Assembly (NCBI GenBank): GCA_944336475.1
Contig: CALVLD010000007.1
Location: 1-64,000, forward strand
Origin: an uncultured Clostridia bacterium
GTDB lineage: Bacteria; Bacillota; Clostridia; Christensenellales; CAG-138
Length of the DNA: 64,000 bases
Direction: 5' to 3'
Positions 7,851 through 16,761 of this stretch are shown here, piece by piece (position 1 is the stretch's first letter; every line of letters begins with the position of its first letter). The notes under the pieces are model-generated. The model saw only the letters and a list, made by a program, of their open reading frames with translations. It was not told the origin of the DNA and ran no database searches. Both the position numbers and the translations under genes were made by a program.

Positions 7851-9494
7851 TTATCCGCCCTTGTAGCTATCCTTTAAGCCCACCGTGCGGTTGAACACAG
7901 GCGCGCCGGGCTTTGTATCATAGTCGGCAGTGAAATAGCCCACTCGTATAAACTGATACGGCACGCCCGGCTCGGCGTTTGCGATGAAGGGCTCTACATA
8001 ACCATGCACAAGCTTTACCGAATTGGGATTGATGGCCTCAGTTATGTGCTCTGTATCGACGATTGTTTCTGTGAACAACGGCTCATACAGGCGGAACTCC
8101 GCAGGCACGGCATATTCTGCGGATGCCCAGTGGATAGTCCCCTTGACCTTTCGAGTGCACTCTCCGCTCTTTGAAGTCGGGTCATGCTCGGCATGGATGA
8201 GCACAACATTGCCGTCCTCATCCGTTTCATAGCCCGTACACTTGATTATATATGCGCCCTTGAGACGAACCTCGCCATCAGGCTTCAGGCGGAAGAACTT
8301 CTTAGGCGGCTCTACCATGAAGTCGTCCCTCTCGATATAGAGCTCACGCCCGAATTTGACCGTGTGGCTGCCCATGTCGGGTGCGCCGTCGACGGGGAGA
8401 TTATCCAACTCGATATCCTCGAATACGCCCTGCTCCCAGTTGTCTATCACAAGCTTTACGGGATCGGTAACAGCCATGACTCGGAATGCATTGACATTGA
8501 GATTTTCACGCACGCAGTGCTCCAGCACAGCATAGTCCACTATGGAGTCCGCCTTTGCAACGCCTGCCCTTGCAAGGAAATCCTTTATAGCATCGGCAGG
8601 ATAGCCGCGCCTGCGCATCGCACATAGTGTGGGCATCCTCGGATCGTCCCATCCTGCAACTATCCCCTCCTCCACCATCATGCGCAGATATCGTTTGCTC
8701 ATAACAGTGTTGGTAATGTTGAGCCTTGCAAACTCGATTTGGCGGGGCTTACGCTCAAACCCGCACTGCTCCACCACCCAGTTGTAGAGCGGACGGTGTG
8801 CCTCATACTCGAGCGAGCAGAGGGAGTGTGTCACGCCCTCCATGGCATCCTGTATCGGATGGGCAAAGTCGTACATGGGATAGATGCACCACTTGTCCCC
8901 CGTCTGATGATGCCTGCGGTGGAGTATGCGGTACAGCGCAGGGTCACGCATGTTGATGTTGGGCGACGCCATATCTATTTTAGCGCGAAGTGTGCGTGCG
9001 CCATCGGGGAACTCGCCGTTTTTCATCCGCATGAAGAGGTCGAGATTCTCCTCCACAGAGCGGTCACGATAGGGGCTGTTCCTGCCCGGTTCGGTCAACG
9101 TGCCACGATACTCACGGATGGCATCCTTGTCAAGATCGCACACATATGCCGCTCCTTTTTTTATGAGCTTGACGGCAAGCTCAAAGCACTCGTCAAAATA
9201 ATCGCTCCCGAAACAGATCTTATCCCACTCAAAGCCCATCCAACGGATGTCACGCTTTATCGCCTCGACATACTCAACATCCTCCTTGACGGGATTGGTA
9301 TCGTCAAAGCGGAGATTGCAGGTGCCTCCAAACCTCTCCGCCATGGAAAAATCCACCCACATCGCCTTTACATGGCCGATGTGCAGATAACCGTTTGGCT
9401 CGGGGGGGAACCGGGTCTTGACCACGGGGTATGCCGCATAGTCCTCTGCAATAAACTCCTCGATAAAGTTCTTTGACACGGCGTTCTCGTCCAT
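7851..9494 (-). CDS. glnS: Glutaminyl-tRNA synthetase
   Basis: A 547-residue class I synthetase that charges tRNA-Gln with glutamine. It shows PEPNGYLHIGHVKAM (HIGH motif), the GlnRS/GluRS signature RFDDTNP, and VMSKRYL (KMSKS motif). The C-terminal anticodon-binding beta-barrels end in YFTADYDTKPGAPVFNRTVGLKDS, diagnostic for GlnRS rather than GluRS. The start at 9494 follows GGAGGCGGCAT on the minus strand. Many Firmicutes lack GlnRS and use GatCAB instead, so this gene is informative for lineage. It stands alone and ends at a shared terminator. Confidence 0.97.
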   Translation of the reverse strand: MDENAVSKNFIEEFIAEDYAAYPVVKTRFPPEPNGYLHIGHVKAMWVDFSMAERFGGTCNLRFDDTNPVKEDVEYVEAIKRDIRWMGFEWDKICFGSDYFDECFELAVKLIKKGAAYVCDLDKDAIREYRGTLTEPGRNSPYRDRSVEENLDLFMRMKNGEFPDGARTLRAKIDMASPNINMRDPALYRILHRRHHQTGDKWCIYPMYDFAHPIQDAMEGVTHSLCSLEYEAHRPLYNWVVEQCGFERKPRQIEFARLNITNTVMSKRYLRMMVEEGIVAGWDDPRMPTLCAMRRRGYPADAIKDFLARAGVAKADSIVDYAVLEHCVRENLNVNAFRVMAVTDPVKLVIDNWEQGVFEDIELDNLPVDGAPDMGSHTVKFGRELYIERDDFMVEPPKKFFRLKPDGEVRLKGAYIIKCTGYETDEDGNVVLIHAEHDPTSKSGECTRKVKGTIHWASAEYAVPAEFRLYEPLFTETIVDTEHITEAINPNSVKLVHGYVEPFIANAEPGVPYQFIRVGYFTADYDTKPGAPVFNRTVGLKDSYKGG

Positions 9495-9578
9495 ATGCCG
9501 CCTCCATTGCGAATTGATCACCAAATTATGCAACACCTTTCACCCCGTGTCAAGTCGAAACCGCTCTTTTTTCTGATT

Positions 9579-9607
9579 TTGACAAATCTTTTTGTTGACG
9601 GTATATA
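9579..9607 (+). promoter_or_regulatory. Candidate promoter of the zinc-ribbon gene
   Basis: TTGACA at 9579-9584 and TATATA at 9602-9607 with a 17-bp spacer. A further TATAAT lies about 25 bp downstream of that, so the exact start is open. Confidence 0.55.
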
Positions 9608-9665
9608 CACGGCCGCAATTTGATGATATAATCAGTATTCACTTAACAGAAATGGAGGTATCACC

Positions 9666-10394
9666 ATGTTCTGCACCAGATGCGGCAAAGAGAATGACAG
9701 CAATAACCGTTTTTGCACAGGCTGTGGGGCTATGCTGACCGTCCCTACCCCGGTTGAAAAGCCGGGGGCTGTGCAGGATGATCCAGCCGATGATTTTTAC
9801 ACCGGCAGAAGCACCCAGGATGGACATCCCGACAGTGAGTATTGTGCCACAGAGGATAATCTTACATATGTGCCTGTGCCTGCGCCCGGCTCTGAGCCCG
9901 AGTCTGCGCCTGAGCCCGGTTCTGAGCCCGAGTCTGCGCCTGCACCCGGTTCTGAGCCCGAGTCTGCGCCTGCACCCGGTTCTGAGCCCGAGTCTGCGCC
10001 TGCGCCCGGCTCTGAGCCCGAGTCTGCGCCTGCGCCCGGCTCTGAGCCCGAGTCCGCGCCTGCGCCCGAGTTTGAACCTATGCCCAAGCCCGAGTCCAAT
10101 CCTGCCCATCGTCCCAGGGCAGCCGTCTCTGCCTACGGCAGCAATGACGCTCCCCTCTCCATTTGGGGCTATATGTGGCGGACGGTGCTGTTCAGCATCC
10201 CCATAGTCAACATAATCGTCCTCTTTGTGTTTGCCTTTGCGAGCGGCATCAATAAAAACAGCAAAAACTATGCCAGTGCAATGCTCATACTGGGGCTCAT
10301 CTGCATAGTATTGTTCATAATTACGGCCGTGATGTTGAGTATGCTCATCGCTTTGGATAAGATTGATATACTGCGCTCGCCATACGCACAATGA
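9666..10394 (+). CDS. Zinc-ribbon membrane protein with Pro/Glu/Ser tandem repeat
   Basis: A 242-residue protein in three parts. First, an N-terminal zinc ribbon (MFCTRCGKEN...RFCTGCGAM, two CxxC pairs, residues 3-20). Second, a disordered middle with six exact or near-exact PAPGSEPESA repeats (residues 72-131). Third, a C-terminal domain with two to three membrane helices from about residue 160. Cytoplasmic zinc ribbons tethered to membrane domains are common in Clostridia, but their function is mostly unknown. GGAGGTATCACC precedes the ATG. The acidic, proline-rich linker may act as a flexible spacer; repeat number probably varies between strains. Confidence 0.8.
   Translation: MFCTRCGKENDSNNRFCTGCGAMLTVPTPVEKPGAVQDDPADDFYTGRSTQDGHPDSEYCATEDNLTYVPVPAPGSEPESAPEPGSEPESAPAPGSEPESAPAPGSEPESAPAPGSEPESAPAPGSEPESAPAPEFEPMPKPESNPAHRPRAAVSAYGSNDAPLSIWGYMWRTVLFSIPIVNIIVLFVFAFASGINKNSKNYASAMLILGLICIVLFIITAVMLSMLIALDKIDILRSPYAQ
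9879..10058 (+). repeat. Coding 30-bp tandem repeat, six units
   Basis: Six contiguous 30-bp units encode PAPGSEPESA (the second unit reads PEPGSEPESA). Units differ by only a few silent changes, a sign of recent slippage or unequal recombination. Confidence 0.9.
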
Positions 10395-10399
10395 CATTG

Positions 10400-10434
10400 T
10401 TGAACGGGGTGCCCTTTGTGGATGCCCCGTTCAA
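10400..10434 (+). other. Hairpin before the RNA methyltransferase gene
   Basis: The 10-bp stem TTGAACGGGG / CCCCGTTCAA has a 15-nt loop and lies between the zinc-ribbon stop and the next start. There is no T-tract, so it is not a standard terminator; it could affect mRNA stability or translation of the next gene. Confidence 0.5.
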
Positions 10435-10444
10435 AGGGATCGCT

Positions 10445-11200
10445 ATGGAGATCATCACAGGCTTACAGAATGAGGGTGTGAAGCGAATGCGCGCGCTCAA
10501 GCGGCGTTCGGAGCGGCGTGAGAGCGGGCTGCACCTTATCGAGGGTGAGCGGCTTGTTTTTGATGCCATTGCCTCGAATGCCGAGCTCGTAAGCGTCTAT
10601 GTGCTTGCCTCGAGACACGATTTGGCAGGCAGGCTTGCGGCACGGGGAATCCGCTTTACGTTTGTCTCCGATGCGGTGATACGGAGCATATCCGACACCG
10701 ACACGCCACAGGGCATATGTGCGAGCGTCCGCACGCCCGACCAAACGCCGCCTATAGAATATCCGTCGGGACTCGTTGTAGCGCTGGACGCATTGCAGGA
10801 TCCCGGGAATCTGGGTACGATTATCCGCACCGCCGACGCTTTCGGCGCTGCCGGCATACTTCTGGGGGAGGGTTCGACAGATGCATTCTCACCCAAGTCA
10901 CTCCGTGCGGCAATGGGCAGCACATACCACATCCCAATATTCAGCGGAGAACTTGAAGAGGAGGTTCCCAAACTGAAGGCCTCGGGCTTTACCGCTGTCT
11001 GCGGCCATCTTAAGGGCAGTGAGACATTGCCGACCCTTGGTAGAGATCGCCTTCTTGTGATAGGCAATGAGGCGAACGGTGTAAGCGCCGGGGTTGCAGA
11101 CCTGTGCATACCGTACCGTCTGCCCATGCGCGGCAGGGCGGAGAGCCTCAATGCTGCGACAGCCGCCTCAATACTCATCTATAAGCTCACAGAGGTTTAA
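10445..11200 (+). CDS. SpoU/TrmH-family RNA 2'-O-methyltransferase
   Basis: A 251-residue SPOUT methyltransferase acting on tRNA or rRNA ribose. It has an N-terminal substrate-binding domain (RSERRESGLHLIEGERLV) and a trefoil-knot catalytic domain with the three SpoU motifs: NLGTIIRTADAFGA, VIGNEANGVS and IPMRGRAESLNAATAASILIY. The family resembles RlmB or the TrmH-like YsgA/RsmJ group; the exact target cannot be assigned. The ATG at 10445 follows AAAGGGAT. A strong terminator follows at 11217. Confidence 0.92.
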   Translation: MEIITGLQNEGVKRMRALKRRSERRESGLHLIEGERLVFDAIASNAELVSVYVLASRHDLAGRLAARGIRFTFVSDAVIRSISDTDTPQGICASVRTPDQTPPIEYPSGLVVALDALQDPGNLGTIIRTADAFGAAGILLGEGSTDAFSPKSLRAAMGSTYHIPIFSGELEEEVPKLKASGFTAVCGHLKGSETLPTLGRDRLLVIGNEANGVSAGVADLCIPYRLPMRGRAESLNAATAASILIYKLTEV

Positions 11201-11216
11201 TCTATCATAGATTTGG

Positions 11217-11254
11217 AAACACTACTGTCAAACTTTGTTTGGCAGGTGTTTTTT
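11217..11254 (+). terminator. Strong terminator abutting the next start codon
   Basis: A 15-bp stem (AAACAC-TA-CTGTCAAAC paired with GTTTGGCAG-GTGTTT) ends in a T-tract whose last base directly precedes the ATG at 11255. The only ribosome binding site of the next gene (GGCAGGTG) lies inside its right arm. Confidence 0.85.
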
Positions 11255-12724
11255 ATGCGATCTATTTGGCAGGACAGAACCGAATATGTGCCTCACAGTC
11301 CCCTTATGCGTGGCGATACGGTGGATGTTGCGATAATAGGCGGCGGTCTGGTCGGCATACTGACTGCGCTCAAGCTGAGAAAATCGGGTGTGGATACCGT
11401 AGTGCTCGAAGCCGCTGAGGTCGGCTCCGGGCAGTCAGGGCGTTCGACCGGCAAGTTAACAAGTCAGCATGGGCTTAAGTATACCACACTGGTGAAGCGA
11501 TTCGGCACAGAGACCGCAAGGCTCTACGCCGAAGCAAATCAAAGTGCCATTGATGAGTATGAGTCGCTTATTGCGGAGTTGGGACTGGAGTGTGGCTTTC
11601 GCCGTCTGCCGTCATATCTCTACACAAATCAGAACGACAGCGCGCTGCTTGAGGAGGCGTGTGCGGCAAGAATAGCAGGCATTGCCTCACAGTTCGTTCA
11701 CAATGCAGAGCTGCCCTTCAGCGTTAAGGCGGCTTTGCGATTCAACGAACAGGCTCAATTCGATCCTTACCGATTTGTAACAGCGGCCTCGAAGGAGCTT
11801 CGTGTGTATGAGAATACCCCCGTATTGAGGGTAAACGGCACCGTCTGCGAAACGCCGAAGGCAAGCATTCGTGCAAAACGGGTGATATTTGCTACCAACT
11901 TCCCGTTTATGAACTCCCACGGTATGTTTTATGCAAGACTGCATAGGCAGAAGGCATATGTGCTTGCGGTAAGCGGTACGATACCCTTGAGTGGGATCTA
12001 CTTCGGCATTGACGATGACGGGCTTTCGCTCCGAAGCTGTTTTGATGATGTGACGCTTATATGCGGAGGTAGTCATCGCACCGGAGAAAATCCAACCGGC
12101 GGCAAGTATGAGATGCTGCGGAATGCCGCACGTCAGTACTTCCCCGCCTCGACCGAGATAGCGCACTGGTCTGCAGAGGACTGTGTGACGCTTGACGGAG
12201 TGCCGTACATTGGCTTTTACGGCAACATGACACCGGGTTGGTATACAGCTACGGGCTTTGCCAAGTGGGGTATGACCACCTCCATGGCGGCGGCACGGGT
12301 GCTTTCAGATCTTGTCGTGCGAGGCAGCAGCCCTTATTACAGACTGTTCACTCCTCAACGATTTCCCATGGGCGTTGCGGCGAAACCCCTTGGTGCGCAG
12401 GTTAAACACGCCGTGCAGGGCATCGGCAGAAGGGTTTTTTCTCCTGCGGAGGGGAGCTTTGAAAGCCTTCCGGTCGGCTGCGGCGGCATAGTTGAATATG
12501 ATGCCGGCGACGGTGCGGAGAAGCTCGGCGTGTATAAATCCCCTGACGGGAAGGTATATGTCGTTACTCCACAGTGCCCGCACATGGGATGCCAGTTATC
12601 ATGGAACCCCGATGACCTCTCCTGGGAGTGTCCGTGCCATGGCTCCCGATTCGATTATACCGGCAAGCTCATAGACAACCCTGCGCAGACAGATATCGAT
12701 CTGCAGGCGGATGGAGATGGATGA
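11255..12724 (+). CDS. FAD-dependent oxidoreductase with C-terminal Rieske domain
   Basis: A 489-residue protein. The N-terminus has the Rossmann FAD motif VAIIGGGLVGILTALKLR followed by VLEAAEVGSGQSGRSTGKLTSQHG, typical of the DAO-fold clade with a Rieske domain. The C-terminal ~90 residues carry CPHMGC and CPCHGS, ligating a [2Fe-2S] cluster with two Cys and two His. Such proteins presumably oxidise an amine or amino-acid-like substrate and pass electrons to the cluster; the substrate is unknown. The start at 11255 matches the family N-terminus (RSIWQDRTEY) but lies immediately after a terminator hairpin that would hide its ribosome binding site. Confidence 0.9.
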   Translation: MRSIWQDRTEYVPHSPLMRGDTVDVAIIGGGLVGILTALKLRKSGVDTVVLEAAEVGSGQSGRSTGKLTSQHGLKYTTLVKRFGTETARLYAEANQSAIDEYESLIAELGLECGFRRLPSYLYTNQNDSALLEEACAARIAGIASQFVHNAELPFSVKAALRFNEQAQFDPYRFVTAASKELRVYENTPVLRVNGTVCETPKASIRAKRVIFATNFPFMNSHGMFYARLHRQKAYVLAVSGTIPLSGIYFGIDDDGLSLRSCFDDVTLICGGSHRTGENPTGGKYEMLRNAARQYFPASTEIAHWSAEDCVTLDGVPYIGFYGNMTPGWYTATGFAKWGMTTSMAAARVLSDLVVRGSSPYYRLFTPQRFPMGVAAKPLGAQVKHAVQGIGRRVFSPAEGSFESLPVGCGGIVEYDAGDGAEKLGVYKSPDGKVYVVTPQCPHMGCQLSWNPDDLSWECPCHGSRFDYTGKLIDNPAQTDIDLQADGDG

Positions 12725-12797
12725 CTCCATGCAAACGACCTGCTCACAGCAATTGGTGGAAACACGTTTTTTTCTCTGCCACTTCGTTTTTAGCTTC

Positions 12798-12830
12798 AAA
12801 ACAGCCGCCCCTCTGTGGGACGGCTGTTGT
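12798..12830. terminator. Terminator between convergent genes
   Basis: The stem AACAGCCG / CGGCTGTT is followed on the minus strand by TTTTGAAGC. It ends the surface-protein gene and possibly the oxidoreductase gene. Confidence 0.65.
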
Positions 12831-12855
12831 TCTGGTTATCTCGGTCTATCGAGGT

Positions 12856-15800
12856 TTAGTCGTTCTTCCTGCGGAAGAGGACAATGCCTGCACCGGCTGC
12901 GAGAGCCACTACGCCCACGCCTATGAGGCTTACAGCGCCCGTGATCGGGGGCTGAGGCTCCTCGGGCTCGGGTGTGGGCTCAACAGTAGGCTCAGCTGTG
13001 GGCTCAACAGTAGGCTCAGCCGTGGGCTCAACAGTAGGCTCAGGCGTGGGCTCAGGCGTAGGCTCAATGCCGACAGGTGTGATCACACCGTTAACTGTGG
13101 TCGCAGGGATCTGCTGTGCGACCGTCTCGCCTACCGGACAATAGCCAAACTCGTTGACAATGACCTCGATCTCCTCCGCCTCGGTGAACTCGGCAGATAC
13201 TGCGAAGGTCACGCTGAGTACGGTGCCCTCCATGGTGATGCCGTCATTGGGCATTGCGGCGCCGATGCGGATGGAGCCCGGCATGGTTTCGTAATCGACA
13301 ACCACCAATGCGCCAAGGTTCATCTGCGCATCTGCCAGAACCTCACCATAGTCAACACCGACGACGGTGAGAACATCTGCATTGTAGTTGAGGAATACGT
13401 TCATGGTGTGCGCCTCATAGTCGCCTGCAACAGTGAAGTCAACTGTGACCTCGGCGCCTGCGGCCGCCTCGGCGCTGCCCATTGTGAAAGTGGCCTCCAT
13501 GTCAAGGGGTTCGGGTGTGGGATCGGGCGTACCGCCGCCGGAGCTCCAGACCTCGACCTGGTCAATGTTGAGGAAGTACATATCCGTGACGTTGTAATGA
13601 CGGATGGCAATGTAGACAGTCTGACCTGCGAATGCGGCAAGGTTTGCGCTGTACTGGATAAACTCGCCCGTTGCGGTGAAATCGCCGCCGACCTTTGTCA
13701 TGGAAGCGACATCGGGAGAGGTGCCTGCATAGATCGCAAAGTTCTCAGCGGCAAAGTCAGCATCCTGACCTGCGGCATACAGGGTTATGTCGCCGCCCGT
13801 CGCGCCAAGGGTGACAGCGGGGAGGATAGCCCAGTTATCCGGAGTCAGCGGGCCAACTTCGTTAATGAAGGACTGTGAGAAGATCATGCCGAGACCCTCG
13901 TAGCTGGACAGACCCTCATCGAAGGACCATATCCAGTTGTTGCCGTCGCCATCGGCGTCCACAAACTGCCAACCCTCGGAAGAAGGATCGGTCTCGAAGT
14001 AGTACCCGACAAGGAAGCTCTCGAGAGGAGGCAGCACTGTCACTGTTGCAGCAGCGGTGAAGCCGCCGTCCTCAGTGGTGACGATAACGGTAGCAACGCC
14101 CTCTGCAAGGCCGGTGACCGTGCCGTTCTCGTCAACGGTGATTATGCTCTCGTCGTCAACAGACCATGTGACATTCTTGTTGGTGGCAGTTACAGGAAGC
14201 ACAGTAGCGTTGAAGTCGACCGTGTCGCCCACACGGATCTGTGCCTCTGCAGGTGTGACAGTGACGCCGGTTGCGGGGATATTGGCATCTCCGCCGGCAT
14301 TCCAGACTTCAACCTGATCGATATTTATGCAGAACTGGTCTCCAGACTCGTAGTGACGAATTGCAACATACACCGTCTGACCTGCAAATGCGGAGAGATC
14401 AGCGGAGTACTCGGTCCATTCCGCAGTTGTCAGGTACAGATCGGATACCATAGTCATAGAAGCAACATCCGGGGATGTGCCCGCAAATATCGCAAAGTAC
14501 TCATTGGGATACAGGGGATCCTGTGCGCAGGCATACAGCGTTATCGTGCTGACGCCAGAAGCGGGAAGGCCCAGCGCAGGAGTAACCGCCCAGTTGTCGG
14601 GGAGCAGCGGGCCAACACCATTGACGTAGGAGTGGGAACTAATAATACCGAGGCCCTCATAGGGATCATACTCGGCGAAACCGGCGTCATACTGCCACTG
14701 CCACATATAGCCGTCGCCATCGTTGTCAACAAACTGCCAGCCCTCTGTCATCGGGTCTACTTCAAAATAGTAGCCGATAAGCAGATCTCCCAGCTCTGGA
14801 AGAACCTCAACGGTTGCGGTTGCCGTGTATCCGCCATCCTCTGATGTAACGATAACGTCTGCGGTGCCTACGGCAACTGGCGTCACAACACCGTTCTGGT
14901 CGACGGTGATGATGCTCTCATCACTGACGCTCCATGTAACGTTCTGGTTTGTTGCGCTTACGGGGATTACCGCTGCGTCAAATTCGATCGTGGAGCCGAT
15001 ATGGACTGTAGCCTGGGTAGGCGTGATAACAACGCCGCTTACGGCAATGTCCTCAGACTGGCCGGGCTCATTTTCGGGAATCATAAACATGCTGATGATC
15101 TCCATGCCTGCGCCACCGCCTACAAAGCCGACAGAAGTCGCATGGCCGGTAGCACGGTCGACACGCAGAAGCTCGCCGCTCTCGCCGTCATACTGTGCCC
15201 AGTAGAGCTCATCGGTGTCATAGTCGTATGCCATGCACTGAAGCAGCGCATACGTATAGCCGGTGGAACCGACGTTTACGCACTCGCCCGTCAGTATGTT
15301 GACACTGTAGAGGCAGCCGTCATAGCCAATACCCCAACCATTGTTGTCGGCATCGACCGTAAATGTCTTCAAGTATTGATAGCTCAGTGTGGATATCTCA
15401 GTAACTGCCGTAAGATCGGTGTCAATGCCCAAGATGCAATAATTGTAATCAACGTCCCTGCCGAGGGCATAGAGCATATCGTCGGCATAGCTGTACGTCA
15501 TGTCAAGTATCTTGTTCTCCCAACCCACGCCGAGAGTCATATTGGTGGGGTCATTTACATCGGCTGAATAGAAGTTTCCGCTGAAGAAGTCATCGCTCAG
15601 TATGAAACCATATATCTTTCCATGAGCATATGTGCCTGCATTATGGTAAATGCTTGCTGCACAAACATCCGTTACCTCGGTAACATCGGTATCATAGAAG
15701 GATATCCAACGGCCGTTATATGTATCGTTACCACCTGCGCAAACGCCGTAGAAGAGCGTGGGCTCAATGCCCGTGTCAACAACGGTCGCCGTGCAGTTTG

Positions 15801-16554
15801 CATATATCTCGGGATTCTCGACAGACGTTACCGTAATGACAGTCTCGCCAAGTGAAACCGCAACAATCTGCCCGTTTTCGTCGACTGTTGCAACCTCGGG
15901 ATTTGAGGAAGAGAATGTGACGTCCGTGTATGTTGCATTCTGAGGCAGCACCGTGTAGTTCAGGTACAGCGACCTGTAAAGGGGAACCTCGACGGTTTCA
16001 GGCACCTCTATCGACTCAACGGCAATGGGGTCGCCGACCCTTACATTATCGAGCCAGCATGCGTCTAAACCGCTCGATGCGCCGCTGTCCTTGCTATAGC
16101 TCCAGGACAGCTCATAGGTGCCGCCCTCTTCGAAGACATGGGTATACGTTTCCCAAGCGCTCATTGCACCGCTGAAGCTTGCGGTCGTAGTACCATTGAC
16201 GGAGAAGATGAAGAAGTCATAGCCGTCTTCAGTGCTTATAAAATAGTCAAAGTTCAAAACGGCACTATCCGTCAGCGTTATCGTAGTCGATACCACGGAG
16301 CTAGTGCCGTCTGCGTCTGTGTTGCCACTCTTTGCAGTTGTGCGATCGGGATAAGTTGTATTATCGACGACCCAGGGGTAAGCGCCCTCTGATATGAATG
16401 TGTTGCTACAGCCCTCAGCATTAAGCGCATCGGACAGCTCCTGCGACCTGTCCTGCGTCATGATGCTCGGGAAGGTCAGGCCTTCTGCGAGCACGACGCC
16501 AAAGCTGCTCAATACAAGCAGCAGAGCAACGGTGAACGAGATAAAACGTTTCAT
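12856..16554 (-). CDS. Large multidomain surface protein, C-terminally anchored
   Basis: A 1232-residue exported protein. In order: signal peptide (1-23); a beta-sandwich module (about 30-175); an Ig-like BIG_2 domain (179-258); a propeller-like repeat region (265-500); BIG_2 (505-585) plus a cleaved-adhesin/choice-of-anchor-J module (590-752); a second such pair (760-841 and 845-1003); a cohesin-like domain (1019-1160); a TPEPTVEPTAE spacer; and PPITG, a 20-residue hydrophobic segment and RRKND, resembling a sortase signal with a variant motif. It probably binds glycans, host or partner proteins at the cell surface. AAAGGAGAA precedes the ATG at 16554. The two BIG_2/adhesin pairs are clear internal duplications. 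No sortase is in the window. Confidence 0.85.
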   Translation of the reverse strand: MKRFISFTVALLLVLSSFGVVLAEGLTFPSIMTQDRSQELSDALNAEGCSNTFISEGAYPWVVDNTTYPDRTTAKSGNTDADGTSSVVSTTITLTDSAVLNFDYFISTEDGYDFFIFSVNGTTTASFSGAMSAWETYTHVFEEGGTYELSWSYSKDSGASSGLDACWLDNVRVGDPIAVESIEVPETVEVPLYRSLYLNYTVLPQNATYTDVTFSSSNPEVATVDENGQIVAVSLGETVITVTSVENPEIYANCTATVVDTGIEPTLFYGVCAGGNDTYNGRWISFYDTDVTEVTDVCAASIYHNAGTYAHGKIYGFILSDDFFSGNFYSADVNDPTNMTLGVGWENKILDMTYSYADDMLYALGRDVDYNYCILGIDTDLTAVTEISTLSYQYLKTFTVDADNNGWGIGYDGCLYSVNILTGECVNVGSTGYTYALLQCMAYDYDTDELYWAQYDGESGELLRVDRATGHATSVGFVGGGAGMEIISMFMIPENEPGQSEDIAVSGVVITPTQATVHIGSTIEFDAAVIPVSATNQNVTWSVSDESIITVDQNGVVTPVAVGTADVIVTSEDGGYTATATVEVLPELGDLLIGYYFEVDPMTEGWQFVDNDGDGYMWQWQYDAGFAEYDPYEGLGIISSHSYVNGVGPLLPDNWAVTPALGLPASGVSTITLYACAQDPLYPNEYFAIFAGTSPDVASMTMVSDLYLTTAEWTEYSADLSAFAGQTVYVAIRHYESGDQFCINIDQVEVWNAGGDANIPATGVTVTPAEAQIRVGDTVDFNATVLPVTATNKNVTWSVDDESIITVDENGTVTGLAEGVATVIVTTEDGGFTAAATVTVLPPLESFLVGYYFETDPSSEGWQFVDADGDGNNWIWSFDEGLSSYEGLGMIFSQSFINEVGPLTPDNWAILPAVTLGATGGDITLYAAGQDADFAAENFAIYAGTSPDVASMTKVGGDFTATGEFIQYSANLAAFAGQTVYIAIRHYNVTDMYFLNIDQVEVWSSGGGTPDPTPEPLDMEATFTMGSAEAAAGAEVTVDFTVAGDYEAHTMNVFLNYNADVLTVVGVDYGEVLADAQMNLGALVVVDYETMPGSIRIGAAMPNDGITMEGTVLSVTFAVSAEFTEAEEIEVIVNEFGYCPVGETVAQQIPATTVNGVITPVGIEPTPEPTPEPTVEPTAEPTVEPTAEPTVEPTPEPEEPQPPITGAVSLIGVGVVALAAGAGIVLFRRKND

Positions 16555-16761
16555 AGCATTTCTCCTTTGCAGTGATTTAGACGGTTTTAACACATTTAAG
16601 CATAATGTTCAACCTTTTTGAGATTATATTTTTAGTCCAATTTGTGGCAGATGCATCCGACGAGTGCCGCAGCGGCCATTTGCAGCTATTTATCTCTTTT
16701 AGTGAGGAGGCAGCCTCCCCGAAGCGGGACGGATGTTGTTTCGTTCATAGTTTGGTTTATC

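Noticed and set aside
9879-10058. Regular 30-bp repeats resembling a CRISPR array
   Set aside because: The repeats are directly joined with no spacers and are in frame, encoding PAPGSEPESA.
11213-11254. A longer N-terminus for the Rieske oxidoreductase (start at 11213)
   Set aside because: It would be read through the terminator stem and adds 14 residues absent from the family's usual start.
12960-13070. Short tandem repeats (GTGGGCTCAACAGTAGGCTCAG-like) as a non-coding repeat
   Set aside because: They encode the PTVEPTAE spacer of the surface protein on the minus strand.
12628-13878. A 416-codon plus-strand frame crossing the oxidoreductase end and the surface-protein gene
   Set aside because: It runs through a terminator and is antisense to a gene with clear domains.
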